A stretch of DNA of 64,000 nucleotides from Pseudomonas sp. LFM046. Lineage in GTDB: Bacteria; Pseudomonadota; Gammaproteobacteria; Pseudomonadales; Pseudomonadaceae. The DNA lies in contig NZ_JYKO02000001.1 in the NCBI RefSeq assembly GCF_000949385.2, positions 5,848,441-5,912,440 on the forward strand, written 5' to 3'. Shown piece after piece: positions 1-7,216 of this stretch; the first letter of the stretch is position 1, and each line of letters opens with the position of its first letter. The translations under genes were made by a program, and so were the position numbers. Under the pieces are notes generated by a model, which worked only from the letters and a program-made list of their open reading frames with translations, was not told where the DNA came from and did not search any database.

Positions 1-2
1 CG

Positions 3-92
3 GATGGCACCCAGCGCGGCTTCATCCGCTCGCCGCTGAACAACCAGAAGCTCAAGGAGCAGCTGCCGGGGCTGGTGGCGCCGAAGAGCTGA
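3..92 (+). CDS. C-terminal end of an unidentified protein (partial)
   Basis: An open frame enters from the left edge and stops with TGA at 90-92, giving 29 residues ending in LVAPKS. The preceding residues (GFIRSPLNNQKLKEQL) are basic and polar with no recognisable motif. The frame is the only one that stops cleanly before the inverted repeat and terminator that follow. I do not recognise the family; the rest of the gene is outside the window. Confidence 0.5.
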   Translation, partial: DGTQRGFIRSPLNNQKLKEQLPGLVAPKS

Positions 93-113
93 CGCGAATC
101 GGGCGTACTGCGC

Positions 114-173
114 AGGGTGCGCTGCGCGCACCGAAATCCTGGCACGGGGCTCCTGGTGCGCACGGCGCACCCT
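114..173. repeat. Inverted repeat, GGTGCGC family, copy 1
   Basis: Two imperfect 19-bp arms face each other: AGGGTGCGCTGCGCGCACC at 114-132 and GGTGCGCACGGCGCACCCT at 155-173, with a 22-bp loop. The same arms recur at 6991-7011 and 7059-7079. Both copies lie between genes, as expected for a REP/BIME-like intergenic element. Confidence 0.75.
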
Positions 174-207
174 ACGATCAAGCCAGGCGCGCTAACCAGA
201 CGCCCAC

Positions 208-233
208 AAAAAAGCCCGCTCACTGAGCGGGCT
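208..233 (-). terminator. Intrinsic terminator of the met operon
   Basis: A perfect 10-bp stem (213-222 with 224-233, one-base loop) lies 21 bp past the metQ stop codon. It is flanked by six A on the left (T run for the minus strand) and five T on the right, so it may stop both metQ and the convergent gene at the left edge. Confidence 0.85.
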
Positions 234-254
234 TTTTCATTCAACCGGATGCGA

Positions 255-1031
255 TCAGAACGCCGGCACCACGGCGCCCTTGTACTTCTCCTCGATGAAC
301 TTCTTCACCTCGGGGCTGTGCAGGGCCTTGGCCAGTTTCTGCATGTCGGCGTTGTTCTTGTTGTCCTCGCGGGCTACCAGGATGTTCACGTAGGGCGAGT
401 CGGAACCTTCGATCACCAGGGCGTCCTTGGTGGGGTTCAGCTTGGCTTCCAGGGCGTAGTTGGTGTTGATCAGCGCCAGGTCCACCTGGTTCAGCACGCG
501 CGGCAGGGTGGCGGCTTCCAGTTCGCGGATCTTGATGCCCTTCGGGTTCTCGACGATGTCCTTCGGGGTGGCGGTGATGCTGGTGTTGTCTTTCAGCTTG
601 ATCACGCCGGCCTTGTCCAGCAGCAGCAGGGCGCGGCCGCCGTTGGTGGCGTCGTTGGGGATGACCACCTGGGCGCCTTCGGGCAGCTCGGCCAAGGACT
701 TCACCTTGCTGGAGTAGGCGCCGAAGGGCTCCACGTGCACGCCGGTCACGGATTCCAGCTTCACCTTGGTCTTGCGAGCCTTGTTGAACTCGTCGAGATA
801 CGGCTGGTGCTGGAAGAAGTTGGCGTCCAGGCGGCCTTCGGCGACCTGCACGTTGGGCTGCACGTAGTCGGTGAAGACTTTCACCTGCAGGTCCACGCCT
901 TCCTTCGCCAGCTGTGGCTTGATGAATTCGAGGATCTCCGCGTGGGGCACCGGCGTGGCGGCCACTTTCAGGGTGTCGGCCTGGGCGGAGAGGGCGGAGA
1001 GGGCGGCGAAGGCCACCAGCAGTTTTTTCAT
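255..1031 (-). CDS. metQ: Methionine ABC transporter substrate-binding protein MetQ (NlpA family)
   Basis: Periplasmic D/L-methionine receptor of the MetNIQ importer. The ATG at 1031 is preferred over the upstream one at 1055 because AAGGAG sits 7 bases before it and translation then opens with a clean signal peptide (MKKLLVAFAALSALSAQA). The product is 258 residues, usual for the family, with typical segments VAATPVPHAEILEF, NFFQHQPYLDEFN and IKIRELEAATLPR. There is no lipobox cysteine: the signal ends ALSAQA-D, a signal peptidase I site, so the protein is probably soluble rather than a lipoprotein like E. coli MetQ. It is the last gene of metN-metI-metQ, 55 bp after metI. Confidence 0.93.
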   Translation of the reverse strand: MKKLLVAFAALSALSAQADTLKVAATPVPHAEILEFIKPQLAKEGVDLQVKVFTDYVQPNVQVAEGRLDANFFQHQPYLDEFNKARKTKVKLESVTGVHVEPFGAYSSKVKSLAELPEGAQVVIPNDATNGGRALLLLDKAGVIKLKDNTSITATPKDIVENPKGIKIRELEAATLPRVLNQVDLALINTNYALEAKLNPTKDALVIEGSDSPYVNILVAREDNKNNADMQKLAKALHSPEVKKFIEEKYKGAVVPAF

Positions 1032-1086
1032 GAGCGGCTCCTTGTGGGAAGTCATCGGGCCGGCGCGGGCAGGCGCCGGCGGCAGG

Positions 1087-1752
1087 TCATTTACGGGAGA
1101 AGTGCACCACCAGCTTGTCGCCGACGGTTTGCAGGATCTGTACGAGCACCAGCAGCAGGACGACGGTGACCACCATCACGTCGGTCTGGAAGCGCTGGTA
1201 GCCGAAGCGGATGGCCAGGTCGCCGAGACCGCCCGCGCCCACCACGCCCGCCATGGCGGTGTAGGACACCAGGGTGATGGCGGTGACGGTGATGGCGGCG
1301 AAGATGCCCGGTCGGGCTTCCGGCAGCAGGGCGTTCCAGATGATCTGGCGGGTGGTCGCGCCCATGGCCTGGGTGGCTTCGAGGATGCCCCGGTCCACCT
1401 CGCGCAGGGCGGTTTCCACCAGGCGCGCGAAGAACGGCGTAGCGCCCACCACCAGCGGCGGGATGGCCCCGGCGACACCCAGGGAGGTGCCGGTGACGAA
1501 CACGGTGAAGGGGATCATCACGATCAGCAGGATGATGAAGGGCAGCGAGCGCAGTACGTTCACCACCAGCGACAGCAGGGCGTAAACGGCCTTCTGTTCG
1601 AACAGCTGGCGCGGGCCGGTGAGGAACAGCAGCACGCCGAGCGGCAGGCCCAGCAGCACGGTGAACAGCAGCGAGCCACCCAGCATCAGGAAGGTGTCGA
1701 GGGTGGCGAGCCAGATTTCGTACCAGTCGATATTGGCGAGCAGGGCGTCCAT
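1087..1752 (-). CDS. metI: Methionine ABC transporter permease MetI
   Basis: Inner-membrane permease of the methionine importer, 221 residues with about five membrane segments. The BPD-type EAA loop is visible as EATQAMGATTRQIIWNALLP (about residues 128-147), where MetN docks. Its ATG overlaps the metN stop as ATGA at 1750-1754, showing translational coupling. Length and layout match MetI of Proteobacteria. Confidence 0.93.
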   Translation of the reverse strand: MDALLANIDWYEIWLATLDTFLMLGGSLLFTVLLGLPLGVLLFLTGPRQLFEQKAVYALLSLVVNVLRSLPFIILLIVMIPFTVFVTGTSLGVAGAIPPLVVGATPFFARLVETALREVDRGILEATQAMGATTRQIIWNALLPEARPGIFAAITVTAITLVSYTAMAGVVGAGGLGDLAIRFGYQRFQTDVMVVTVVLLLVLVQILQTVGDKLVVHFSRK

Positions 1753-2759
1753 CAGCGCAGGATCTCCAGGTGCACGTCCGCCTCGCGGAAGCAGCCAAGC
1801 GCGGCGTCGATGTCGCCGCCGGTCAGGGCCAGGGTCAACTGGCCGTAGGGGGTGTCCTTGATCCGGTCGATACGGCCGGCCAGGATGCTGTAGTCCACGC
1901 CGGTCTGGCGAGCCACGGTGCCCAGCAGCGGGGCGTAGGTGGCTTCGCCACGGAAGGTCAGGCGCAGGATGCGGCCACTGACGTGGGCGAAGTCATCGTG
2001 CTGCTCGCCTTCGTCCACCTGCTCGTCCTCCAGCACGAAGCGCTGGGTGGTGGCGTGTTGCGGGTGCAGGAACACGTCGGCTACCGGGCCTTGCTCAACG
2101 ATCACGCCGCCATCCATCACGGCCACGCGGTCGCAGACGCGACGGATCACGTCCATCTCGTGGGTGATCAGGACGATGGTGAGGTTGAGTTCGCGGTTGA
2201 TCTCGGCCAGCAATTGCAGCACCGAGGCAGTGGTCTGCGGGTCGAGGGCGCTGGTGGCTTCGTCGCAGAGCAGGATCTTCGGCTGGGTGGCCAGGGCGCG
2301 GGCAATGCCGACGCGCTGCTTCTGGCCGCCGGACAGCTGCGCCGGGTACTTGCGGGCGTGGTCGCTGAGGCCGACGCGGGCCAGCAGTTCGGCCACGCGG
2401 CGATCGATCTCGGTGCGGGACAGTTCGCCGGCCAGCTTCAGCGGCAGGGCGACGTTGTCGGCCACGGTCTTGGAGGACAGCAGGTTGAAGTGCTGGAAGA
2501 TCATCCCGACGCGCTGACGGAAGCGGCGCAGGCCCTCGCTGTCGAGGGCGGTGATGTCTTCGCCTTCGATGACGATGCGACCGCCGGTGGGTTCTTCGAG
2601 GCGGTTGATCAGGCGCAGCAGGGTGCTCTTGCCGGCGCCCGAATGGCCGATCAGGCCGAACACTTCGCCGCGCTGGATGGCGAGGTCGGTTGGCTGCAGG
2701 GCCGGGATTTCGCGGCCTTCGACGCGGTACGCCTTGTGGACGTTATGGAATTCGATCAC
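1752..2759 (-). CDS. metN: Methionine ABC transporter ATP-binding protein MetN
   Basis: Cytoplasmic ATPase driving methionine import, 335 residues. Walker [10 protein letters not shown] is at about 38-46, the signature [10 protein letters not shown] near 140 and Walker [13 protein letters not shown] after it. The C-terminal 75 residues form the NIL (ACT-like) domain that binds methionine and inhibits transport when the cytoplasmic pool is full. First gene of the operon; the 164 bp upstream should hold its promoter. I saw no S-box-like leader. Confidence 0.93.
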   Translation of the reverse strand: MIEFHNVHKAYRVEGREIPALQPTDLAIQRGEVFGLIGHSGAGKSTLLRLINRLEEPTGGRIVIEGEDITALDSEGLRRFRQRVGMIFQHFNLLSSKTVADNVALPLKLAGELSRTEIDRRVAELLARVGLSDHARKYPAQLSGGQKQRVGIARALATQPKILLCDEATSALDPQTTASVLQLLAEINRELNLTIVLITHEMDVIRRVCDRVAVMDGGVIVEQGPVADVFLHPQHATTQRFVLEDEQVDEGEQHDDFAHVSGRILRLTFRGEATYAPLLGTVARQTGVDYSILAGRIDRIKDTPYGQLTLALTGGDIDAALGCFREADVHLEILR

Positions 2760-2923
2760 TGCGGAAACCTTGTGGGTTCGTCGTTAGCCGGAACGGCTAA
2801 AAACCGGCAAGTTTACCTGCTGGCACATAGGCACAGAAAATCTTTATGGACCTATGGCTATAGCATCAGGGAATAAGCGACAGACGGACTCCGACTAGTC
2901 TAGACGCCGTCCAGCCCGCGCGT

Positions 2924-3763
2924 TCAGTGGCGCGGGCTAAGTACCAGGCGCGGCACCTGGTCGGGGTTCAGGGCCTGGCTGTACTGCGCCTTGAAGCCGG
3001 GGTCGAGCTTTTTCACGCGGGCCGAGAGCAGGGCGGCGACCCAGGGATAGTCCTTGGCTTCGCGCACCTGGATTTGCACGGCGCAGTCGTGGGCGACGAT
3101 GTCGGCCGCCACGCCGTCCAGCAGGCGACGCAGGTTCTCGTTGTCGTCGCGATCCAGCATGGGCATCTCCACCAGCGGCGTCAGGGCACGCAGCGGCTTG
3201 GCCGGCTGGGGCTTCTCACCCTGGGGCGCGTTGGGCAGGGCGGTCTGGGCCTGGATGGCGGCAGCCTGGCGCTCGGCTGCTTCGCGGAGCTGGCGGGCGT
3301 GTTCCAGGCGCGCGGCGTTTTCCTTGGCGGCAGCGGCTTCGGCGGCGCGGCGGCCTTCTTCGGCCTTGGCTTCGGCGGCCTCCCGGGCCTTGCCGATGGC
3401 ACCGTCCAGCCCGGTGGTCAGGGCCGGGGCCTGGGGCATCAGGCTGCGGGCGTGGCTCAGGGACTTGGCGGCGTTGTCCAGGTCGCCTTGTTGCAGGGCG
3501 TTCTGGCCACGGGTCAGCCAGGCATCGGCCAGCTGGCGCTGATACTGCTCCAGGCGGGTATCGCCGGCGGCAGTGCTTTCCAGAACCTTGAGGCGGCCTT
3601 CGGCCTCGGTGAGCTTGCCCTCGGCAATGTCCTGATCGAGATGTCGGAAGCTGGTGACCAGTCCGTCGGTTGGCACTTCGGCGGTCTGCTGGGCGGTCTG
3701 GCAGGCAGCCAGCAGCAGGGAAAAGGCGACAACAGGCAGGCAACGAGTGGCGAAAAGCTTCAT
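2924..3763 (-). CDS. Lipoprotein with Ala/Glu-rich coiled coil, unknown function
   Basis: A 279-residue protein starting at the ATG at 3763, chosen over 3817 because it opens with a lipoprotein signal peptide ending in the lipobox LLAAC (MKLFATRCLPVVAFSLLLAAC). Residues about 40-110 look like tetratricopeptide-type helices (LKVLESTAAGDTRLEQYQRQLADAWLTRGQNAL). A long Ala/Glu/Arg segment of likely coiled coil follows, then a compact C-terminal domain. The position between met and znu operons matches PA5502 as I remember it. No function can be assigned; it should be anchored in the outer membrane. A 9-bp hairpin (2913-2921 with 2930-2938) overlaps its stop codon. Confidence 0.8.
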   Translation of the reverse strand: MKLFATRCLPVVAFSLLLAACQTAQQTAEVPTDGLVTSFRHLDQDIAEGKLTEAEGRLKVLESTAAGDTRLEQYQRQLADAWLTRGQNALQQGDLDNAAKSLSHARSLMPQAPALTTGLDGAIGKAREAAEAKAEEGRRAAEAAAAKENAARLEHARQLREAAERQAAAIQAQTALPNAPQGEKPQPAKPLRALTPLVEMPMLDRDDNENLRRLLDGVAADIVAHDCAVQIQVREAKDYPWVAALLSARVKKLDPGFKAQYSQALNPDQVPRLVLSPRH

Positions 3764-3930
3764 TCCGGCGGGTCCCTGATTGAGCAAAAAGCGCGCGATT
3801 CTACACTGCCGTGCCAATCAGGACAAAAAACAAGGGCAAATCGGACAGGAGAATGGCAGTTCCGGAGGCTATCCAGACGCCCTGGGAGCGAGCCTGCTGG
3901 CGATCAGGCTCGCTGCGTCGCTGGCGTGGG

Positions 3931-4716
3931 TCAGGCGCGTCGCGGCAGGGCGAAGCTGCAGAGGAACAGGCTGGCGGCGGAAACCACGATGGACGGGCCG
4001 GCCGGGGTGTCCTTGAACCAGGACAGCGCCAGGCCGGCGCACACCGCCACCAGGCCCAGCAGGCTGGCGCCCAGGGCCATCTGCTCCGGGCTGCGGGCGT
4101 GACGCTGGGCGGCGGCTGCCGGAATGATCAGCAAGGACGTGATCAGCAGCACGCCGACGATCTTCATGGCGACGGCAATCACCACGGCGATCAGCAGCAT
4201 CAGGGCGAGGCGGATGGCGGCCACCGGCAGGCCTTCGACCCGCGCCAGTTCCTCGTGGACGGTGATCGCCAGCAACGGCCGCCACATGGGGATCAGCACC
4301 AGCAGCACCAGGGCACTGCCGCCGAGGATCCAGGCCAGGTCGGTGCAGCTCACGGCCAGCAGGTCGCCGAACAGGTAGCCCATCAGGTCGATACGCACTT
4401 CACTCATGAAGCTCAGGGCCACCAGGCCCAGGGACAGCGTGCTGTGGGCGAGGATGCCCAGCAGCGTGTCCGAGGCCAGGGGCTGGCGCTGTTGCAGGGT
4501 CACCAGCAGCACGGCCAGCAGCACGCAGCCGACGGTCACCGCCAGGGTCGGGCTGACGTCCAGCATCAGGCCGAGGGCCACGCCGAGCAGGGCGGCGTGG
4601 GACAGGGTGTCGCCGAAATAGGCCATGCGCCGCCAGACCACGAAGGATCCGAGGGGGCCGGCCACCAGGGCCAGGGCGAGGCCGGCGAGCAGAGCGTTGA
4701 GCAGAAAATCAGCCAT
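3931..4716 (-). CDS. znuB: Zinc ABC transporter permease ZnuB
   Basis: Inner-membrane channel of the high-affinity Zn(II) importer ZnuABC, 261 residues with seven to eight hydrophobic segments of the metal-type (ABC-3) permease family. Recognisable stretches are [20 protein letters not shown] near the N terminus and [15 protein letters not shown] near residue 205. The start overlaps the 3' end of znuC by 8 bp, so the two are co-translated in the zur-znuC-znuB operon. Confidence 0.94.
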   Translation of the reverse strand: MADFLLNALLAGLALALVAGPLGSFVVWRRMAYFGDTLSHAALLGVALGLMLDVSPTLAVTVGCVLLAVLLVTLQQRQPLASDTLLGILAHSTLSLGLVALSFMSEVRIDLMGYLFGDLLAVSCTDLAWILGGSALVLLVLIPMWRPLLAITVHEELARVEGLPVAAIRLALMLLIAVVIAVAMKIVGVLLITSLLIIPAAAAQRHARSPEQMALGASLLGLVAVCAGLALSWFKDTPAGPSIVVSAASLFLCSFALPRRA

Positions 4717-5509
4717 GGTTGCAGTCGGGGCCGTGCTTGTGGACGGGAGTGAAACGGGTGCCGCTGGGGAAGGGCGTCTTCACCACTTCGCCGTGCAGGT
4801 CGTGGGCATGGTCGTGGTGGTGGTGGTAGACGGCGAGGCTCTTGGCGTCCTGGCCGAACAACTCGACGAAGGCCGGGTCGCCGCTGACCTGCTCGGGGTG
4901 GCCGGAGCAGCAGACATGGCGGTTGAGGCAGACCACCTGGTCGGTGGCGCTCATCACCAGGTGCAGGTCGTGGGACACCATCAGCACGCCGCAGCCGTGG
5001 CGGTCGCGCAGGCGGGTGATCAGGCGGTAGAGCTCGGCCTGGCCGGCGACGTCGACGCCTTGCACCGGTTCGTCCAGCACCAGCAGCTCGGGCTCGCGCA
5101 GCAGTGCGCGGGCCAGCAGCACGCGCTGCAATTCGCCGCCGGAGATGTTCTGCAGCGGGCTGTCGATCACGTGGGCGGCGCCCACCTCGTCCAGTGCGGA
5201 AAGGGCGGCCTTGCGGTCAACGCCGGGCACCAGGCGCAGGAAGCGCAGCACGGTCAGCGGCAATGTGGCGTCGACCTGGAGCTTCTGCGGCATGTAGCCG
5301 ATGTGCAGGCGCGGTTTGCGCCAGACGTCGCCCTTGTCCGGCTTGAGCAGGCCGAGCACGGTCCGCACCAGGGTGGTCTTGCCGGCGCCGTTGGGGCCGA
5401 TCAGGGTGACGATTTCCCCGGCTTTCACGGCCAGGTGCACGTCCTGCAGTACAGGTTGGCCGGCGAAGTCGACGCCAACCTTCTCGAGGCGGATCAGGAC
5501 ATCGCTCAT
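4709..5509 (-). CDS. znuC: Zinc ABC transporter ATP-binding protein ZnuC
   Basis: ATPase of the zinc importer, 266 residues. The ATG at 5509 overlaps the zur stop (ATGA) and gives the family N terminus; longer frames to 5947 merely run through zur. Walker [10 protein letters not shown] is at 38-46, the signature [15 protein letters not shown] near 132 and Walker [13 protein letters not shown] after it. The C terminus carries a His-rich tail ([11 protein letters not shown], then [10 protein letters not shown]) that could buffer zinc at the cytoplasmic mouth; that role is inference. Confidence 0.95.
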   Translation of the reverse strand: MSDVLIRLEKVGVDFAGQPVLQDVHLAVKAGEIVTLIGPNGAGKTTLVRTVLGLLKPDKGDVWRKPRLHIGYMPQKLQVDATLPLTVLRFLRLVPGVDRKAALSALDEVGAAHVIDSPLQNISGGELQRVLLARALLREPELLVLDEPVQGVDVAGQAELYRLITRLRDRHGCGVLMVSHDLHLVMSATDQVVCLNRHVCCSGHPEQVSGDPAFVELFGQDAKSLAVYHHHHDHAHDLHGEVVKTPFPSGTRFTPVHKHGPDCNHG

Positions 5510-6006
5510 GGGGTCACCTGGCAACTGGCGCAGAGACCGACGATCTCCACGGTCTGGCCCTCGACGACGAAGCCCACGGCCTTGGCGCTGTCTACGATGG
5601 CCTGGCTGATGCTCTGCTGCTCCAGTTCGATGGCGGTCTGGCAATTGCGGCAGATGAGGAATTGGCCCTGGTGCGCTTCGCCAGGATGGTTGCAGCCGAC
5701 GAAGGCGTTGAGGGACGCGATGCGGTGCACCAGGCCGTTCTCCAGGAGGAAATCCAGGGCGCGGTAGACCGTGGGCGGCGCGGCCCGGCGGCCATCTTCC
5801 TCGGTCAGCACGCCGAGGATGTCGTAGGCACCCAGCGGCTTGTGGCTCTGCCAGACCAGCTCCAGCACGCGTTTGCGCAGGGCGGTCAGGCGCAGGCCCT
5901 CGCGGCTGCAGATGGCATCCGCCTCGGCGAGGGCGTTGGAGACGCAATGGGAATGGTCGTGGGGGCGACAGGCCAGGGGGGCTTTCGCGCTGATCGGCTT
6001 GAGCAT
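5506..6006 (-). CDS. zur: Zinc uptake regulator Zur (Fur family)
   Basis: Fur-family repressor that binds DNA when loaded with zinc, 166 residues from the ATG at 6006 (upstream ATGs give a non-Fur extension across the operator). The N-terminal winged helix includes [17 protein letters not shown] and [18 protein letters not shown]. The structural zinc cysteines are visible as CRNC (about residue 110) and C-A-S-C at the C terminus. It is first in zur-znuC-znuB and divergent from znuA. P. aeruginosa calls the orthologue np20/zur (PA5499, from memory). Confidence 0.94.
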   Translation of the reverse strand: MLKPISAKAPLACRPHDHSHCVSNALAEADAICSREGLRLTALRKRVLELVWQSHKPLGAYDILGVLTEEDGRRAAPPTVYRALDFLLENGLVHRIASLNAFVGCNHPGEAHQGQFLICRNCQTAIELEQQSISQAIVDSAKAVGFVVEGQTVEIVGLCASCQVTP

Positions 6007-6031
6007 GGCGGCGACGTCTGGATAAAGAGAC

Positions 6032-6044
6032 GTTATTCTATAAC
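6032..6044. promoter_or_regulatory. Zur box between zur and znuA
   Basis: The palindrome GTTAT-TCT-ATAAC lies at 6032-6044, centred in the 61-bp gap between divergent zur and znuA. It resembles the GTTATNNNATAAC-type Zur site of gammaproteobacteria. One dimer here could repress both directions at high zinc. Confidence 0.8.
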
Positions 6045-6067
6045 TCTTTTCCCGCCGAGTCTTTGCC

Positions 6068-6982
6068 GTGCTCCGACTATTCGTCTCCCTGTTCCTCAGT
6101 GCCTGCGCCCTGTCGGCCCAGGCCGACGTCCGCCTGCTCACCAGCATCAAGCCGCTGCAGTTGATTGCCGCCGCCGTGCAGGACGGCGCCGGCCAGCCCG
6201 ACGTGCTGCTGCCCCCCGGCGCCTCTCCGCACCAGTACGCCCTGCGCCCGTCCGATGTGCGCCGGGTTCGTGAGGCGGACTTGTTCTACTGGATCGGCCC
6301 CGACCTGGAAGGTTTCCTGCCCCGTGTGCTGCAAGGCCGCGACAAGCCCAGCGTGGCCCTGCAGGGCGAACCCGGCCTGACGCTGCGCCACTTCGAGGCG
6401 TTGCACGACGAGCACGAAGGCGAGCAGGACGAACACGAGCACGATCATGACCATCGCCCTGGCTCCCTGGACGCCCACCTCTGGCTGCTGCCGGCCAACG
6501 CCCGGGTGATCGCCGCGCGCATGGCCGCCGACCTGGCTGCCGCCGATCCGGCCAACGCCGCTCGCTACCAGGCCAACCTGAAGGCCTTCGATGCGCGTCT
6601 CGACCAACTCGATGCCGGCCTCAAGCCGCGCATGGCCAAGGTCGCGGGCAAGCCCTTCTTCGTCTTCCACGAGGCCTTCGACTATTTCGAGTCGGCCTAC
6701 GGCCTGCGCCATGCCGGCGTGTTCAGCGTCGCCGCCGAGGTGCAGCCCGGTGCCCGGCATGTCGCCGCCATGCGTGAGCGCTTGCAGAAGGCTGGCCCCA
6801 GTTGCGTGTTCAGTGAACCGCCGGTGCGCCCGCGCCTGGCCGACACCCTTACCAGCGGCCTCTCGGTACGCCTCGCCGAGCTGGACGCCCTGGGCACGAA
6901 CGCGCCCGTGGCCGCCAATGGCTACGAGACCCTGCTGCAGAATCTGGGCGACGGCCTGGCGGGGTGCCTGGAAGCGCTTTGA
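6068..6982 (+). CDS. znuA: Zinc ABC transporter substrate-binding protein ZnuA
   Basis: Periplasmic zinc chaperone that feeds ZnuBC, 304 residues. It starts with GTG at 6068, 24 bp after the Zur box, followed by a signal peptide cleaved near ALSAQA-D. Zinc ligands are plausible at the first-lobe His (GASPHQYALRP, H56), the DAHLW histidine (about 137) and VFHEAFDYF in the second lobe. A His/Asp/Glu-rich loop (about residues 108-130, HDEHEGEQDEHEHDHDH) is the usual zinc-sensing insertion of ZnuA. Divergent from zur. Confidence 0.94.
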   Translation: MLRLFVSLFLSACALSAQADVRLLTSIKPLQLIAAAVQDGAGQPDVLLPPGASPHQYALRPSDVRRVREADLFYWIGPDLEGFLPRVLQGRDKPSVALQGEPGLTLRHFEALHDEHEGEQDEHEHDHDHRPGSLDAHLWLLPANARVIAARMAADLAAADPANAARYQANLKAFDARLDQLDAGLKPRMAKVAGKPFFVFHEAFDYFESAYGLRHAGVFSVAAEVQPGARHVAAMRERLQKAGPSCVFSEPPVRPRLADTLTSGLSVRLAELDALGTNAPVAANGYETLLQNLGDGLAGCLEAL

Positions 6983-6990
6983 TCTCGACC

Positions 6991-7079
6991 GTAGGGTGCG
7001 CTGTGCGCACCAAGGCCGGCGTCAAGGTTACCGGGCGGTACACGCCTGGGCTCCGACTGGTGCGCATGGCGCACCCTAC
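6991..7079. repeat. Inverted repeat, GGTGCGC family, copy 2
   Basis: Arms of 21 bp at 6991-7011 (GTAGGGTGCGCTGTGCGCACC) and 7059-7079 (GGTGCGCATGGCGCACCCTAC) face each other around a 47-bp loop, in the gap after znuA. It is the fuller form of the element at 114-173. Confidence 0.8.
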
Positions 7080-7178
7080 CGTTCTGCGCCATGCCAGCGA
7101 GGGGCAGCACCCCGCCTGCTAAGGTGAGAGAGGGGCCGCGGGCCGCATTGATGAGGATCGGCGGCCGGCATTCGTGGT

Positions 7179-7190
7179 CAGACTAGTCTG
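7179..7190. promoter_or_regulatory. Palindrome upstream of nrdJa
   Basis: A 12-bp perfect palindrome, CAGACTAGTCTG, lies 26 bp before the nrdJa start codon. Its position would suit an operator overlapping the transcript start. I cannot match it to a known regulator, and no cobalamin riboswitch fold is apparent in the leader. Confidence 0.35.
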
Positions 7191-7216
7191 GACTCTTCAT
7201 CGCAGGAGGGCAGCGG

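Noticed and set aside
2760..2923. SAM riboswitch before metN
   Set aside because: No recognisable conserved core or paired helices.
7080..7216. Cobalamin riboswitch before nrdJa
   Set aside because: I found no B12-box-like sequence or matching stems; the leader is only about 130 bp after the repeat.
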